Shown: positions 36,990-48,095, counted from the first letter of the stretch. The stretch: DNA of 64,000 bases from Chimonanthus salicifolius (GCA_013350335.1 CM023533.1:33598170-33662169); one strand, 5' to 3'. Notes: generated from the sequence alone by a model not told the origin. Translations and numbers: made by a program.

Positions 36990-37170
36990 AAAAATATTTT
37001 TTATGATTAAGTGTTCAGATCTCTTAAAACACCCGACTAATTCTTGGGATATGTGCAATCCACATACACCTGATAACCTATAGGGGGAGTGACCTTTAGG
37101 ATGGAGTAGGAATCAAACCCAAATTTCCCTCTTCCTGAGGCGGGTTCCGACCATCATTCCAACCTCTTTA
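36990..37170 (-). mobile_element. SINE-2 (tRNA-derived), minus strand
   Basis: Read on the minus strand it starts GTTGGAATGATGGTCGGAAC. It has a B-box-like GGGTTTGATTCC, continues through GGTCACTCCCCCTATAGG, and ends near an A/T-rich tail. It matches copies at 8281 and 40041. Confidence 0.55.
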
Positions 37171-38639
37171 AGTTAAGAAAAAAAATTATGATACTAATTA
37201 AATATTATCACATTAATAAAAGTATAAAAGAGTATAATTTTATTGTTTTATATCAAATATACTGAAATTTTAAGAGTGGCCTTACTACTAAATAGATCTA
37301 AAAATATATATCACTCACACATCTATCTGATAAAAATATATTTGTAACAACAAAGATGAGTTGGAGCTTATAAGTTGTGGCGAAGTTGATTTAGTTTTTA
37401 TATTTAAAGTCTACATCTTATTATTATATTGTTAATTAAAAAAATGTATTATTAAATGAGTTTTAGAAAATCAATAATTTTCAAAGGTAATCAGCAGCTA
37501 CTTAATTGGATTCTATTTCTATATTGCACCCAGCAATGTAAAAGTTATTCTTTCTAAACATTTTTATTCTATTTCTATATTGCACCCAACAATGTAAAAA
37601 ATTAAAGACTTATGTTAGACTGGATTATTTCACGTATGAGTCCACAATCCCACATCGGTTGTGAAGAAAGAAATTAAAATTTTATATGAGACTGAATCAC
37701 TTCACCTGTTAATTTTAACGGGAAAGAGGAGGAGGGAGAGAGAGCGGAGACGGAAATGGAGGGCATTGAGCATAAGATGGTAGAAGTGAACGGAATAAAA
37801 ACGCACACGGCAGAGAAAGGAAATGGCCCAGTCGTCCTTTTCGTCCACGGTTTCCCGGAGTTCTGGTACTCTTGGCGCCATCAGATCGTCGGCCTTGCGG
37901 CTAGCGGCTACCGAGCTGTGGCCTCCGACATGCGTGGCTACGGCTACACAGACGCGCCGCCTCTCGCAACCAGCTACACCATGTTCCACATCGTTGGCGA
38001 TCTCATCGCCCTCCTCGATGCTCTAGCCCTCGATAAGGCACGTTAACTTCTTTTTATTATACTCATTCATTGTGAAGAGTTTTCAAGGTATTTTTTAATT
38101 TCTTAATATTATGATATTTTTTATAAAATTTTAAAAAATTATCATAAAAATTATAAATTTTAAGAGAGAAACACGCCATGCAGGACATTGAGGACATGCT
38201 TTTCATATCACATGTTTTTTCCTAATGTTTTGCTTCTTTATAAAATTTATAGAGTTTTAGAATATTTTTAAAATTTTAATGATGTATTAAAATTTTAATT
38301 TTTCCTGTCTAACATTCTATAGATGTTTAAAAAATATACTCACATTAAATTTTTCATTTTTTTTATTTTTCTCTTATTTTTCTATAGTTTTTCCATAACC
38401 AAAAATAAATAAAAAATAATAGAAGAGAGGGGGGGCAAATAGCTGATTTATCCATCACCCTCCCCTTTTTTTAACACCTGGTTTAGAGTTTCAGTATTAT
38501 AGAGTTTACATCTCCATCATTAGTTGGTGATCAATTATTTGTCAACTTTTAATCAAAGTTCTTAGATTACCACCCTAAAAAAAGAAATCAATTAGTTTAA
38601 AATAATAGAAATAAATAGTTAGATGTTGAATGCATGATT

Positions 38640-38780
38640 GTGAAAACATCAAAAGTCCCACATCGATTAATTTAAAAAATCACTGAGTATAATATTTGAA
38701 GCACACTCCTCTCGTCTGCTAGCTTTGGAGAGCGAGTTTTTCCTCAAAAATATTATCGTATCTTGGTTTTCTAGCGCATA
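38640..38780 (+). mobile_element. Possible solo LTR of the TRIM-like family
   Basis: Within epoxide hydrolase 2 intron 1, the stretch AAAAGTCCCACATCGATTAA to GGTTTTCTAGCGCA shares its general plan and the CTTTGGAGAGCGAGTTTTTC motif with the LTR-like blocks at 1880-2200 and 6487-6800. Confidence 0.3.
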
Positions 38781-39831
38781 AGATGTAGACGGGTGTGAGT
38801 TTTGGTAATTTAATAGATTTATAGGCCTTGCTTCATTTAATCTAAGATGGATGGATGGATAGATGGATGGGATGACCAGATGATGTGTGGGGTCCACTTT
38901 CAGGTGTATGTGGTGGGCCACGACTCGGGTGCAGTGGTATCGTGGTATCTTTGCCAGTTTAGGCCGGACAGGGTAAAGGCATTGGTGGCCTTGAGCAACA
39001 CTTACAGGCCTCGGAACCCTTCAATGAAGAGCGTTGATCTGCTGCTCAAGCTCTATGGTGACGATTACTACATTTGCAGATTTCAGGTTCTAAATTTTAA
39101 TTCAAATCTCCATCCTTCTTCTTTTCATCTCATTCACATTTTCAATCAAATGGCAAATGTAATTTTGAATCATATTAAATTAAAATTTTGAATTGAGAAT
39201 TTCAAATATATATAATTGAACTTTGGAAGAGGAAAAGTGAGATTTTTTTACTCAATAGCTTCCTTTACTTATGAAAAATAATCTCAATAGTTACAGTTTC
39301 GGTGTGTGATATTGAGAGGACTGTAAATACTCTTAAGGATTAATCAGGTTAAAAATTGTCCTCAGAGACGTCCTAAACATCTTGATTATTAAAAAATGAA
39401 TTTCTTAATTTACACTTTAACCTCTTCTTTTTTTTCTATCACTGAAAAGGTTGTCCTACATCTTTTGCAAATTTCATACATTTAATGGTATTATTACCTC
39501 TTTGTTTTAGTGACAAAGTTAATGGTTTCTTATGTTGGTTTAGCCCATTGGAGTTGCAGAAGAAGATTTTGCAGAAACTGGAACTGTAAAAGTGATTAAG
39601 ATATTCCTAACATATCGAGATCCTTGTGCTTTAATTGTACCTAAGAGAGGATTCGTAGATTGGGGTGATTACAAGCTTACCTTGCCTCACTGGTGTTCAG
39701 AAGATGACATCCGCTTCTATACTGAAAACTTCAACAAGTCTGGCTTCACAGGAGGATTGAATTACTACCAAGCTTTGGACTTGTATGTTCTTTCCTTTCC
39801 AAACCCTAATTTAGTTAATTAACGATGCATT

Positions 39832-39976
39832 TTTTTTAAAATTTGTGTGGAGACGGTGGGAAATCTAGCATAAAACCCTCACGGATGATACCGCCCTTAA
39901 GGTACATCAGGTGAGGTCATAGGGGCTCGAACCTATTACCTCCTACTTCTTGAGGTGGGAGATTATCCGTTGTATT
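39832..39976 (-). mobile_element. SINE-1, minus strand (epoxide hydrolase 2 intron 3)
   Basis: On the minus strand: AATCTCCCACCTCAAGAAGT, B-box-like TAATAGGTTCGAGCCCC, body, and a tail after CACACAAATTTTAAAAAAAA. It matches the copy at 42343-42507. Confidence 0.65.
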
Positions 39977-40040
39977 AATTAATAATACATTTTGATCTAG
40001 CAGTAATGTAGGATTAGCATTCAAGTTTTTTTTTTAACCC

Positions 40041-40205
40041 AATGTAGTTAGAGTGATGGTCAGAAATCCACTTTAAAAAGCAAGAGTCCTTAGTTAGATT
40101 TCCACTCTATCCCAAATGGTCACTCCTCATAAAATTATCCTATATATGTAGATAGAGACACTTGCATATGTCCCAGAGATTGGTCGAATACCCTTGGTCA
40201 TAAAA
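40041..40205 (+). mobile_element. SINE-2, plus strand (epoxide hydrolase 2 intron 3)
   Basis: It starts GTTAGAGTGATGGTCAGAAA, continues with GAGTCCTTAGTTAGATTTCC, and matches the 8281-8425 copy along its length. Confidence 0.55.
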
Positions 40206-40838
40206 ACAAAAATATCTTCCTAACTATTGTTCGTAGACGAATACCCGTGAACATTTTATACTACCACGTAGGACCCACATTGGTCTCACGTATTGGGTCG
40301 AACGAAAAGTTCAACCTTCGAATATGGAGCCCACCTAAATTTATTTCATACTTTATATTTACGAAGTCAACATTCAAGTTAAGTTATATGTATTATTTTT
40401 AAATTGTTCAAAAATTCATAAGAAATGTAATTATAAAAATGGGCAACGCATAGCAATTGCGGCATTACTATGAAGATGTTAATTTCTCCACTATTATGCA
40501 GTTGGATTACATGAAATCTATGTCAACATATAATGCCCACACACTTCTCTAATTGAACTGCACACAAGGCAAAAAAAATCTAAATAAATATTCACCACCA
40601 CATAAAAAATGAATTGTCTAGTCATTTATCTCATCAATTTAAAGTAGACTTTCATATTTGATTTTAATAAATTCTTTCCATTGACCGATTGCTCTATCTG
40701 ACGTCAATAGAATTTAAATCTACAACTTCTAAACTACAATCAATCCATCGAAGATGCAACATTTTTTACAAAACTGCTAAAGACATTGTACTGTAATCTC
40801 AACAGGAACTACCCTCATATACTTACTTACCAGGAACT

Positions 40839-41202
40839 ATGGGTGCAAATAGCAGTCCCTTATCATATCGGCCGATACGTATTATATCGGCCGTACAAGA
40901 TATTTCTCAGCCGATATATCGGCGATATATATCGGTCCAATATCGGCCAATATCCATAATATCGGTCTTTTTTAAAAGAAAAAATCAAAACAGTGGTCGG
41001 CCCGAGTTGATATCTCGGCCGATATTTTCGTTTTCAATTCTTTTTTTTTAAAAAAAAAAAGCTTTCCTTTTAGATTTTTTATTTATTTTTTAATTCATAA
41101 AAAATAAAAATAATAAAAAAATACCGATATGAAAAAAAAAATACAAAAAAGGAGAGAATTTTATTGGCCGATATCTCAGGGTGGCCGAATTTTGCACCCT
41201 AG
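40839..41202. mobile_element. MULE-like MITE, ATCGGCCGAT family, copy 8 (epoxide hydrolase 2 intron 3)
   Basis: 364 bp with ends ATGGGTGCAAA and TTTTGCACCCTAG. A perfect 9-bp duplication CCAGGAACT lies at 40830-40838 and 41203-41211. The core has long A/T tracts. Confidence 0.85.
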
Positions 41203-41217
41203 CCAGGAACTGTTATA

Positions 41218-41386
41218 CTCCCTCTGTCTCAAATTAGTTGTCCCAAAATAGTTGTCTCATCTGTATTGGAATAGTATAAAGTGTGTTGAAAATGGACGAG
41301 ATCAAATGGAGTGCTAGCCTTATACAGAGACTTCCTTAAAAAACACAAATATTTCAAATGAGACAACTAAAATGAGATGGAGGGAG
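41218..41386. mobile_element. Stowaway MITE (Tc1/mariner-type)
   Basis: 169 bp with termini CTCCCTCTGTCTCAAATTAG and, reversed, CTCCCTCCATCTCATTTTAG, flanked by TA on both sides (41216-41217 and 41387-41388). These are the defining Stowaway features. It lies 6 bp beyond the neighbouring MITE's target duplication. Confidence 0.92.
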
Positions 41387-41965
41387 TATGTTATTAAATT
41401 CAAACTTTTTAAAGATATTCGATTTAGTAGAGTTACTTCTTAATACATAAAGTTATACACATTATGAAATATGAAGAAAGGTAATATAGCTCCTACAAGA
41501 AAAATTAATAAATGTTATAAAAAATTATTTACATTAATAAATTCCAACAATATCATCATATTGAAATCAACAATTGAATATTTAATTCGAGCTTTGAATA
41601 TTTTCACAAAATTAATCTGTAAATATCTCTTTCTCTCTCTCTGTCTATCTATCTATGTATGTTTAATTATTCCAGCATTATTCTTAATTTGGGTGATCTT
41701 TAACTAATGTGGGTGCAAGGAACTGGGAGGTGACAGCCCATGGAGTGGATCAAACATAGTAGTTCCTGCTAAATTTATTGTGGGAGATTTGGATCTATCT
41801 TATAATACAATGGGTACCAAAGAATATATCGAAAGTGGCAAGTTTAAAGAGGATGTACCACTTTTGGAGGAGGTTGTAATAATGAAAGGAGTGGGCCACT
41901 GGATCAACAATGAAAACCCTCGTGAAGTCACTGCTCATATCTTAGACTTCATTAACAAGTTCTGA

Positions 41966-43024
41966 TCACTACAACTAGAGTCCTTCATTACCTATGTATT
42001 AATAATGTGATTTCTTGGATGAGTAATCCTAACTTTGGAGCTGGAAGATTATACATATAAGTTCAATTTGGACAATTTATCTTATAAATCAGAATCATTT
42101 GATCAAATCTAAGTTAGCTGTAAAATACAATTCATTCAATGAAGTTGATGTAACCTTTTTGGTATTTGTTGGTGGAGAGTCATTTTGCATTTTAAAATGA
42201 ATATTTCGGAATAATTCTTTGGGAATTAGAATTCAAAATTTATTAGAGTTGTGTTAGATTCCTAATTAATGCGTCAAAAGTTTTTAAATTGATGTAACGT
42301 CAGTCCTCTTATTTTAATTCATCGATAAATTTCAACCACATGAATGTAGATCAACTGATAATCTCCTACCTTAAGAAGCGGGAGATTGTCAAGTTCAAAC
42401 CCCATGACCTCATTTGGTATGTCCTAAAGGCAGCGAGTATCATTCGTGGAGATTTTAAATTAAGTTTCCTACGGTTTCCACACAAATTCAAAAAAGAAAA
42501 AAAAAATCTCGATACTCCCACATCAGTCTCTTTTCATCTCTAAATGCCTTCATTATAGCCACAACCCAATCATATAAGTATACCAAAAGCGCGAGAGCTA
42601 ATGAAATGCATAAATTAGCTTTTTTACCGAAGTCATTGACGAACCTCAACAAAACACATAAAATCTGTCTTTTGTCCTAACTTGAATCTCAACAAATCAA
42701 TCTTGGTTCAGATCTAAAGATGCAAATGATCAATGTCCCGACTCCCGAGAACGATCGCTCTTAGATGAAAAAGAGAATATTTTTTATCTGGTCAAAAAAA
42801 TTGGGCTCTAAGATACATATAAAAAGCTTTATTAATTCATTAAATTAAAGTACAGCTGAATATATACATTGATATATAAATTCAAATTTTAAAATTAATT
42901 TTAAATCAAACAGATCTTTATTTCTCATTGGACTGACCTGTTAACCTTTTCAACCGGCAGTATATCATTATTTCTCATTTTGTTAAGGAATTATAAATTA
43001 CACTACATGACGTGTCTTCAGCTC
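41966..43024. other. 3' flank of epoxide hydrolase 2, intergenic
   Basis: AT-rich, with a probable 3' UTR and one SINE-1 copy; no gene was seen. Confidence 0.4.
42343..42507 (+). mobile_element. SINE-1 copy with oligo-A tail
   Basis: It begins AATGTAGATCAACTGATAAT. The B-box-like GTCAAGTTCAAACCCC and body follow, then CACACAAATTC and an A-rich tail. Confidence 0.65.
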
Positions 43025-43201
43025 AGGGGTTTAAAATTTGGTATCGGCCGATATATCAACCGATATCTCGTTACCGACCGATATTTTTCTCTCTTTTTTT
43101 TTTTAAACAAAAATAGCCAATATCGACCGATATTATGATATCGGCTGATATAATACAGCCCAAATATCGGCATATCGGCCGATATAATACGGTTTCAAAA
43201 A
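43025..43201. mobile_element. MULE-like MITE, ATCGGCCGAT family, copy 9 (right end decayed)
   Basis: The left end is AGGGGTTTAAAATTTGGTATC. The right side reaches ATACGGTTTCAAAA but lacks a CCCCT terminus. Flanks CTTCAGCTC and CTTGAGCTT match at 7 of 9, which is only weak support. Confidence 0.5.
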
Positions 43202-44077
43202 CTTGAGCTTGATTGGGCTTCATCTCAAAAGCAAAGCCTTACTCTAGTAAACAACTAGAGCTCAGCTGGTTAAGAGTGTCTTTCAAGTTTGAATTCATGA
43301 TCATGTACATCCGAAACTCTGATCATATTTATATAAAACATTTCTTAAAATTTAAGTGGTCCATATTGATTTGACTTAATAAGATTTCAAGTCAAACGAG
43401 AAAGAAAATTTTATTGAGTTTTTTGAGTTAAAGTTGATCAACTCGGATTTCAGAGGATTGAGTTTTTAGTTTTTTAACAATAATTTATATATGTAGATGA
43501 GATGAATTCTTTAATATGATATATATAAGATGTAATTATTGTCAAGATTTATTGGTGACTTCTCACATGTATGTTGGAGTTTAACATAGGTAGTGGTCAG
43601 TTTAGGTCAACTTCGTATGAGATAATATAAAGATTCGGATTTTTCATATCAGTTCTAGAGTTTTTGGTGTATTGGTCATATTTGTTATAGTATTTCCTAA
43701 AAAATTAAAATTAAAATTTGAAATTATTGTGACTTTTATAAAAACTCAAAATATTTTTATAATAATAAGAATGGATAAGTAGAGGAGAAGGAACCGTTAG
43801 GATTAAAGAGTCCAACGACTCTCTCGTTTCATAACTCTCTTAAAAATTAAGTTTTTTATCATTAGAAAATGGTCACACCGTTTAGAAAACCGTCACAACC
43901 ATTGAAGCCTGCAACTTAATGTTAGCCATCTTCATCGGTTCAAAATTTGGGCTCACTTAGAAACACAATGGGCCTTCAAAGCCATTAGGCCCAAACCTAA
44001 CTGCCGCTCACTGAGAGAGACCCGAACAGATGAGTCACCAGCTGACTCATCATGGGGGTCCTACATGAAGTGCCACC
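43202..44077. other. Intergenic, AT-rich
   Basis: No gene. A partial SINE-1-like start (GAGCTCAGCTGGTTAAGAG) occurs near 43,258. Confidence 0.35.
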
Positions 44078-44317
44078 ATGGCATTGAAGTCATTCCCGTG
44101 TGGACCCCACACGGCACAAGCTGCGCCGCCCTCAGAGGGGAAGCCCAAATCTGCTGCCAACAATCAGAACAGGAACAAATCTGCAAAACAGAGAAAGAAA
44201 TCCTAGGAAGAAGCCAGCAAAGAGGAGATAGAATCGGTGAAACCCAAGCTGGCCGATATGATGAAATCAGAGAAGAATGGAAGGCAAGACTTGAGAATCC
44301 AATTAATGAATCCATAG
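44078..44317 (+). pseudogene. Lys/Glu-rich reading frame with an internal stop, unidentified
   Basis: An ATG in a strong context (CCACCATGG) opens a 42-codon frame rich in Asn, Lys and Arg (KSAANNQNRNKSAKQRKKS), ending with TAG at 44204. The same frame continues at once as EEASKEEIESVKPKLADMMK and stops at 44315. The composition on both sides of the TAG looks like one charged, helical protein segment, so this may be the remnant of a short gene or an exon. I do not recognise the family, and chance is possible. Confidence 0.25.
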
Positions 44318-44440
44318 CCTTCCATTGAAGTGCTGCTGCTGGCGTTCCTTGCACACAGCAAATGGAAATGGATTAAAAGGAAAGAAGGAAATGGTTTTCT
44401 ATAACCAAGCACTAACGAAATCGAAGAATGAGTGGGAAAG

Positions 44441-44585
44441 AATAAGAAAGCAAGGAACATGGAAACCCACTCTTTCAAAGAAAAATAAAAAAGTAAGGAA
44501 AAAAAGAATGGATTGCAGAAGAAAATAAGAAAGCAAGGACGATGGAAACCCACTCTTTCAAACAAAAATTAAAAAGAAAGGAAAG
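44441..44585. repeat. 83-bp imperfect tandem duplication
   Basis: AATAAGAAAGCAAGG...ATGGAAACCCACTCTTTCAA occurs at 44441 and 44524 with few differences. The sequence is purine-rich. Confidence 0.7.
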
Positions 44586-44767
44586 AGAACCTTCCTTTTC
44601 GAAAGTGTCTAATACAACAAATATGTACATGGGAGTTTTAAAAAAGAAAAAAAAAAAACCATCTTCACAATATGAGCCCCATGTGAAATTGCCGATATGT
44701 TTTAACTCCAAAAATTAGCAACTTATCCAATGTTTTGCGAATAGGGAAGAGAAAAATCACCAGCACA

Positions 44768-45425
44768 TCAAGGGTGAGTTTTGGGTGTAGAACCGACTTT
44801 CGGAGTGTGATTCATCCGCGACGTTTTTGTTGTTATAGACCAAATCAATCCGAGATCACTAATCGCCGTGTACAAGAACTGGATAGTCATGAATTTGAAG
44901 CTTTTGTACCACTCTTCAAGCCATTCCGAGGTGGTGTTAAGCTCAGGTGCATCTTGGGATGCAGAAGATGGGGGAACTGATAAATCATCCATCTCTTACT
45001 CCTTCCCAGTCAATGACTACAAACCATTCATGGCTTTTGACAGACTCAGGACCCTGGCTTCCAAGTCTCATTGTTTCAACTACCAGCAACTGGTAAAAGT
45101 AAGGAATGGAAGTTAAGAAAACAGAAATAGGACAGTAATTGTAAGAAATTATATGACCCTTAACTAAAGATCATGCCTCAAATAATTTCTATTGCAAAAA
45201 CTGTAGCCAACATACCAAGAGCTGGAATTGCTCCCCAATAGGAATAGGGTCAACCCAGCTCCTGGTCTGAAGATACTGATCCCAACCCTTCACTTGAAAC
45301 ACTGAAGGTTTATAAAGAATCAATCCACATATAACAGAGAAATAGTCAAGCACAGAATATGTTGGAACCTTCACAGAATGTCTAGGACCTACAGTATACG
45401 GAAATCTTGTGTACTCTGGATCCAC
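44768..45425 (-). other. Possible coding fragments, minus strand, unidentified
   Basis: On the minus strand the 45425-45189 frame reads with varied, protein-like composition (for example VPTYSVLDYFSVICGLILYK) and reaches a GGTATGTTGG that could be a donor. A second open frame lies at 44992-44768 (SEWLEEWYKSFKF...). Neither matches a family I know, and the joins between them are not evident. They could be exons of a degenerate gene or non-coding RNA exons. Confidence 0.2.
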
Positions 45426-45429
45426 AGTG

Positions 45430-46400
45430 AGGACTGAGAACCCTCACAACTCACACCATTTGTATTAGCACAGAGACGGAGAAAAATAAAGTGTTGTTTG
45501 AAACATTGGTGATGAGATCAACTTATTCAGGGCTGAAAGTTTGGGGAAGAGTCAGCTGTCCTTTTGCAATGGACTAGAAGACAAAGTAGCATGGACTGTT
45601 TTAGGTAAGGTTCAAAACAAGGAGGCAGGTTAGAAATCAGTATTCAAGTCCTCCAAATGAGGAAAAGCAGAGTTGTTGAAGTACTCATTGCGTGCATGAG
45701 AGAGAGAGAGAGAGACCTCTAATGATAACCAACCCAAGGTTGTTTTCCACATCTAATCAGAAGAATATGCTCATTTAGGATGTCATATAACTGAAGAGGG
45801 AAGGGTGGCATGGGCTTTATTTATGGATCATGAAATTCCCAATTTTGAATAGTTATTATCCAAATTAGATGAGGTATCTCCCAATTTTCTTGACAAAGAC
45901 GAGAATATGGAAAAAGGAATCTTCCCGGATCTTTTCTTGCAAATCTTTATACTCAATGGCCAAACCTAACTCAATTTGGTGTCATCTAGCAGCTTGCAAT
46001 AATTGAATTGATTTTTAACTGTGGTCAATCTACCTTTAATTTTACCAACAAAAATTTGAAACTCCCATTCTCCAACCAAAATCATTGTAGTTCTCACCTG
46101 AACAGATCCATGGACTCTTCAAAAAAACAGTTGAATTTTCACCAAGTTTGGTGAAGTGTTATCAACCGCACCATAAAATGAGCATTTAGCAAAATTTAGA
46201 ATTAGCTTGATTAAATTCATAAATACAAATACTGCCAACCATTCCAACATTTATTAAGGGTTATTTCAAGTTGATTTCCATTTTCCAATAGCACATCATC
46301 AGCTCCATCGAATTCGATTCTGTTGTCTTTCTAGAACAACTGCCAATTGTACGAGTAGCAATTGCAGCTTGGACCCAAGTTTTGATCCTTAGCTCGACAC
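45430..46400. other. Intergenic, nothing recognised
   Basis: No gene or clear repeat apart from a short (GA)n run near 45,700. Confidence 0.4.
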
Positions 46401-46668
46401 AGGGGTCAAAATCTCAGCCGATACGCATAGTATCAGCCATAGATGAAAAAAAAAAAAACAAATATCAATCGTGGACCCAATCGATATCCCGGCCGATATT
46501 CGTCCAATCGATGGATATCATATCGGCCGATATTTATATTTTTTAAAAAATTAAAAAAAAAACAGCATTTTTTATTTTTTTAAATAATTTTTTTCACAAA
46601 AAAGACATCGAGATTAGAAAAAAATCTCGACCGAGATGAAAATTCAAATGAGCCAAAATTTCGACCCT
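46401..46668. mobile_element. MULE-like MITE, ATCGGCCGAT family, copy 10
   Basis: 268 bp with ends AGGGGTCAAAATCTCAGCC and CCAAAATTTCGACCCT, and an A/T core. The target duplication is not recognisable. Confidence 0.6.
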
Positions 46669-46980
46669 GGCTGCAAGAAGTGTATTTGGACTGACTACGA
46701 ACAAATCCCACATAAGAAAGTGTAGAGAAAAATCTATAAATTTATAAAGAATTTAACTCACTCAGGCTATGTCATAAGGTAATCATTTTAGTCAATTCAT
46801 TAGCTATGGATAGCCAAGATAAAAAACATCCAAACCACAACAATAAAGTTTCACTCAATCCCCAAAAAATATTTAATTTTCTCATAATAGGAGCATTTAT
46901 TTTTCTTAATAGCCAAGATGCTTTTACTTTCTATACAGTACCATTTCATTTAGTGGGCTTAGAACGGTCACAGCAGATTC

Positions 46981-47055
46981 GGATCCTGGTGGATTCGAAC
47001 CACCAACCTCTCAAATAGAATTTGAGCGCTCTTGCCATTTTGAGCTTAAAGATCC
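46981..47055 (-). tRNA. tRNA-Arg(UCU)-like gene, minus strand
   Basis: A cloverleaf can be drawn with every stem paired: acceptor GGATCTT/AGGATCC (one G-U), D stem GCTC/GAGC, anticodon stem CTCAA/TTGAG with loop ATTCTAT (U33, anticodon UCU, A37), and T arm GGTGG-TTCGAAT-CCACC. The T arm includes a perfect B box. One extra base lies between the acceptor and D stems (TAA instead of two bases), the D loop is AAAATGGCAA, and no CCA is encoded. It does not resemble the usual plant nuclear or plastid tRNA-Arg(UCU) as I know them. An organelle-derived insertion or a tRNA pseudogene is possible. Confidence 0.5.
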
Positions 47056-48060
47056 TCCGTAATATAACTCATAAATTAAGAACGAATAATATCACAGCGA
47101 ACTTCTTCTCAATTCTTAAATTAGATTAAAAAAATATTTGCTCTGAAAACCATCAAAATTCCCACTTTGGTTGTAAAAACATGAGAAATAATAATGAAAT
47201 GATTCAATATTTTCCAACAAATTTCATCAAAACACCATAATAAAACAGAATGACAAACTACTACTTTATAAAACAATATATTTTAATTTCAAAAAAAAAT
47301 TAAAGTTGTTCTCTGAATGCATTAGTTCATACGGGATCAACTACTTATGTACCTAATTGCTCCAAAGATCCATTAAAATTCAAATAAAAAACATCTAGAT
47401 TCAATAATTTAGAACCTAAAAACATGATAAATTTATTAAAATCAAACAACTGGTGTAAATGAATTCAAATTCAGAAAATTTCTTGAGAAAAGTCCGTCAA
47501 ATAATTATACCACTCTAATATTTGTAATGCACAATAATTAGTTAGATCCATTCTAACATCTTAGTCTTCCCTAAAACAAAAGAATAAATCTTCAAGAAAG
47601 TTCGTACCAAATGAATCGAAAGTAAAATTTCTTAGCCCCGTGGTGATAACTTTTAAAAAGTATTTTCCACAATATTAGTTAATCTTTGAGAAGATGCTTC
47701 CAATGAATTGGGACGAGGATATCAAAATTCTTTTGAAAAATCTATTTTGTTTTCAAAGAGAAAGCAAAAAACATTATAACAAATTCATTGCCATCCAAGA
47801 AAAAGAAAATTCTTAACACACAAAAATCTATTTCATGTGCGTGTACAAATTATAATTGTACTATTTTCCTTTTTTAAAAAAGATTAAGTATATATATAGA
47901 AAGATTCCTTGTGTGCTTGATGAGTTAACAAATCGAACACCAACAAAACCGCTACATCCACATCAAAGAACAACATTACAAGAAACCCCCCTTTCCCTCT
48001 CCTTTTTTCAGATCTCTGCTTCTTCGTTTTTCTTCTCTTTCTCCTCTCTGACCCAATAGG

Positions 48061-48062
<2 letters not shown>
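47056..48062. other. Intergenic, AT-rich
   Basis: No gene or repeat recognised. Confidence 0.4.

Positions 48063-48095
<33 letters not shown>
48063..48095. repeat. (TA)n microsatellite
   Basis: About 16 TA units. Confidence 0.9.

Larger units (their letters stand above)
37756..41965 (+). pseudogene. Epoxide hydrolase 2 (alpha/beta hydrolase), frameshifted in last exon
   Basis: Paralogue of the 25-32 kb locus with exons 37756-38037, 38904-39086, 39544-39782 and 41720-41965. The first three have exactly the same lengths as in copy 1. Motifs: HGFPE, nucleophile Asp in VVGHDSGAVV (Trp of the usual HDW replaced by Ser), YYICRFQ, GGLNYYQAL, then VGDLDLSY and GVGHWIN in exon 4. Exon 1 must end at 38037 before GCACGT, implying a GC-AG intron. 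In exon 4 the reading frame entering as NWEVTA breaks at 41737-41739, where CCC stands where CCCC would keep frame. Translation stops at 41757-41759 after about 247 residues, losing the acid Asp and the His. Past the break the frame is fully open to the stop at 41963-41965. Recent pseudogene or homopolymer error. Confidence 0.8.

Noticed and set aside
44203..44565. 120-codon minus-strand frame rich in Phe/Leu/Ser
   Set aside because: It spans the 83-bp purine-rich duplication, and its composition is explained by the complement of A/G-rich DNA.
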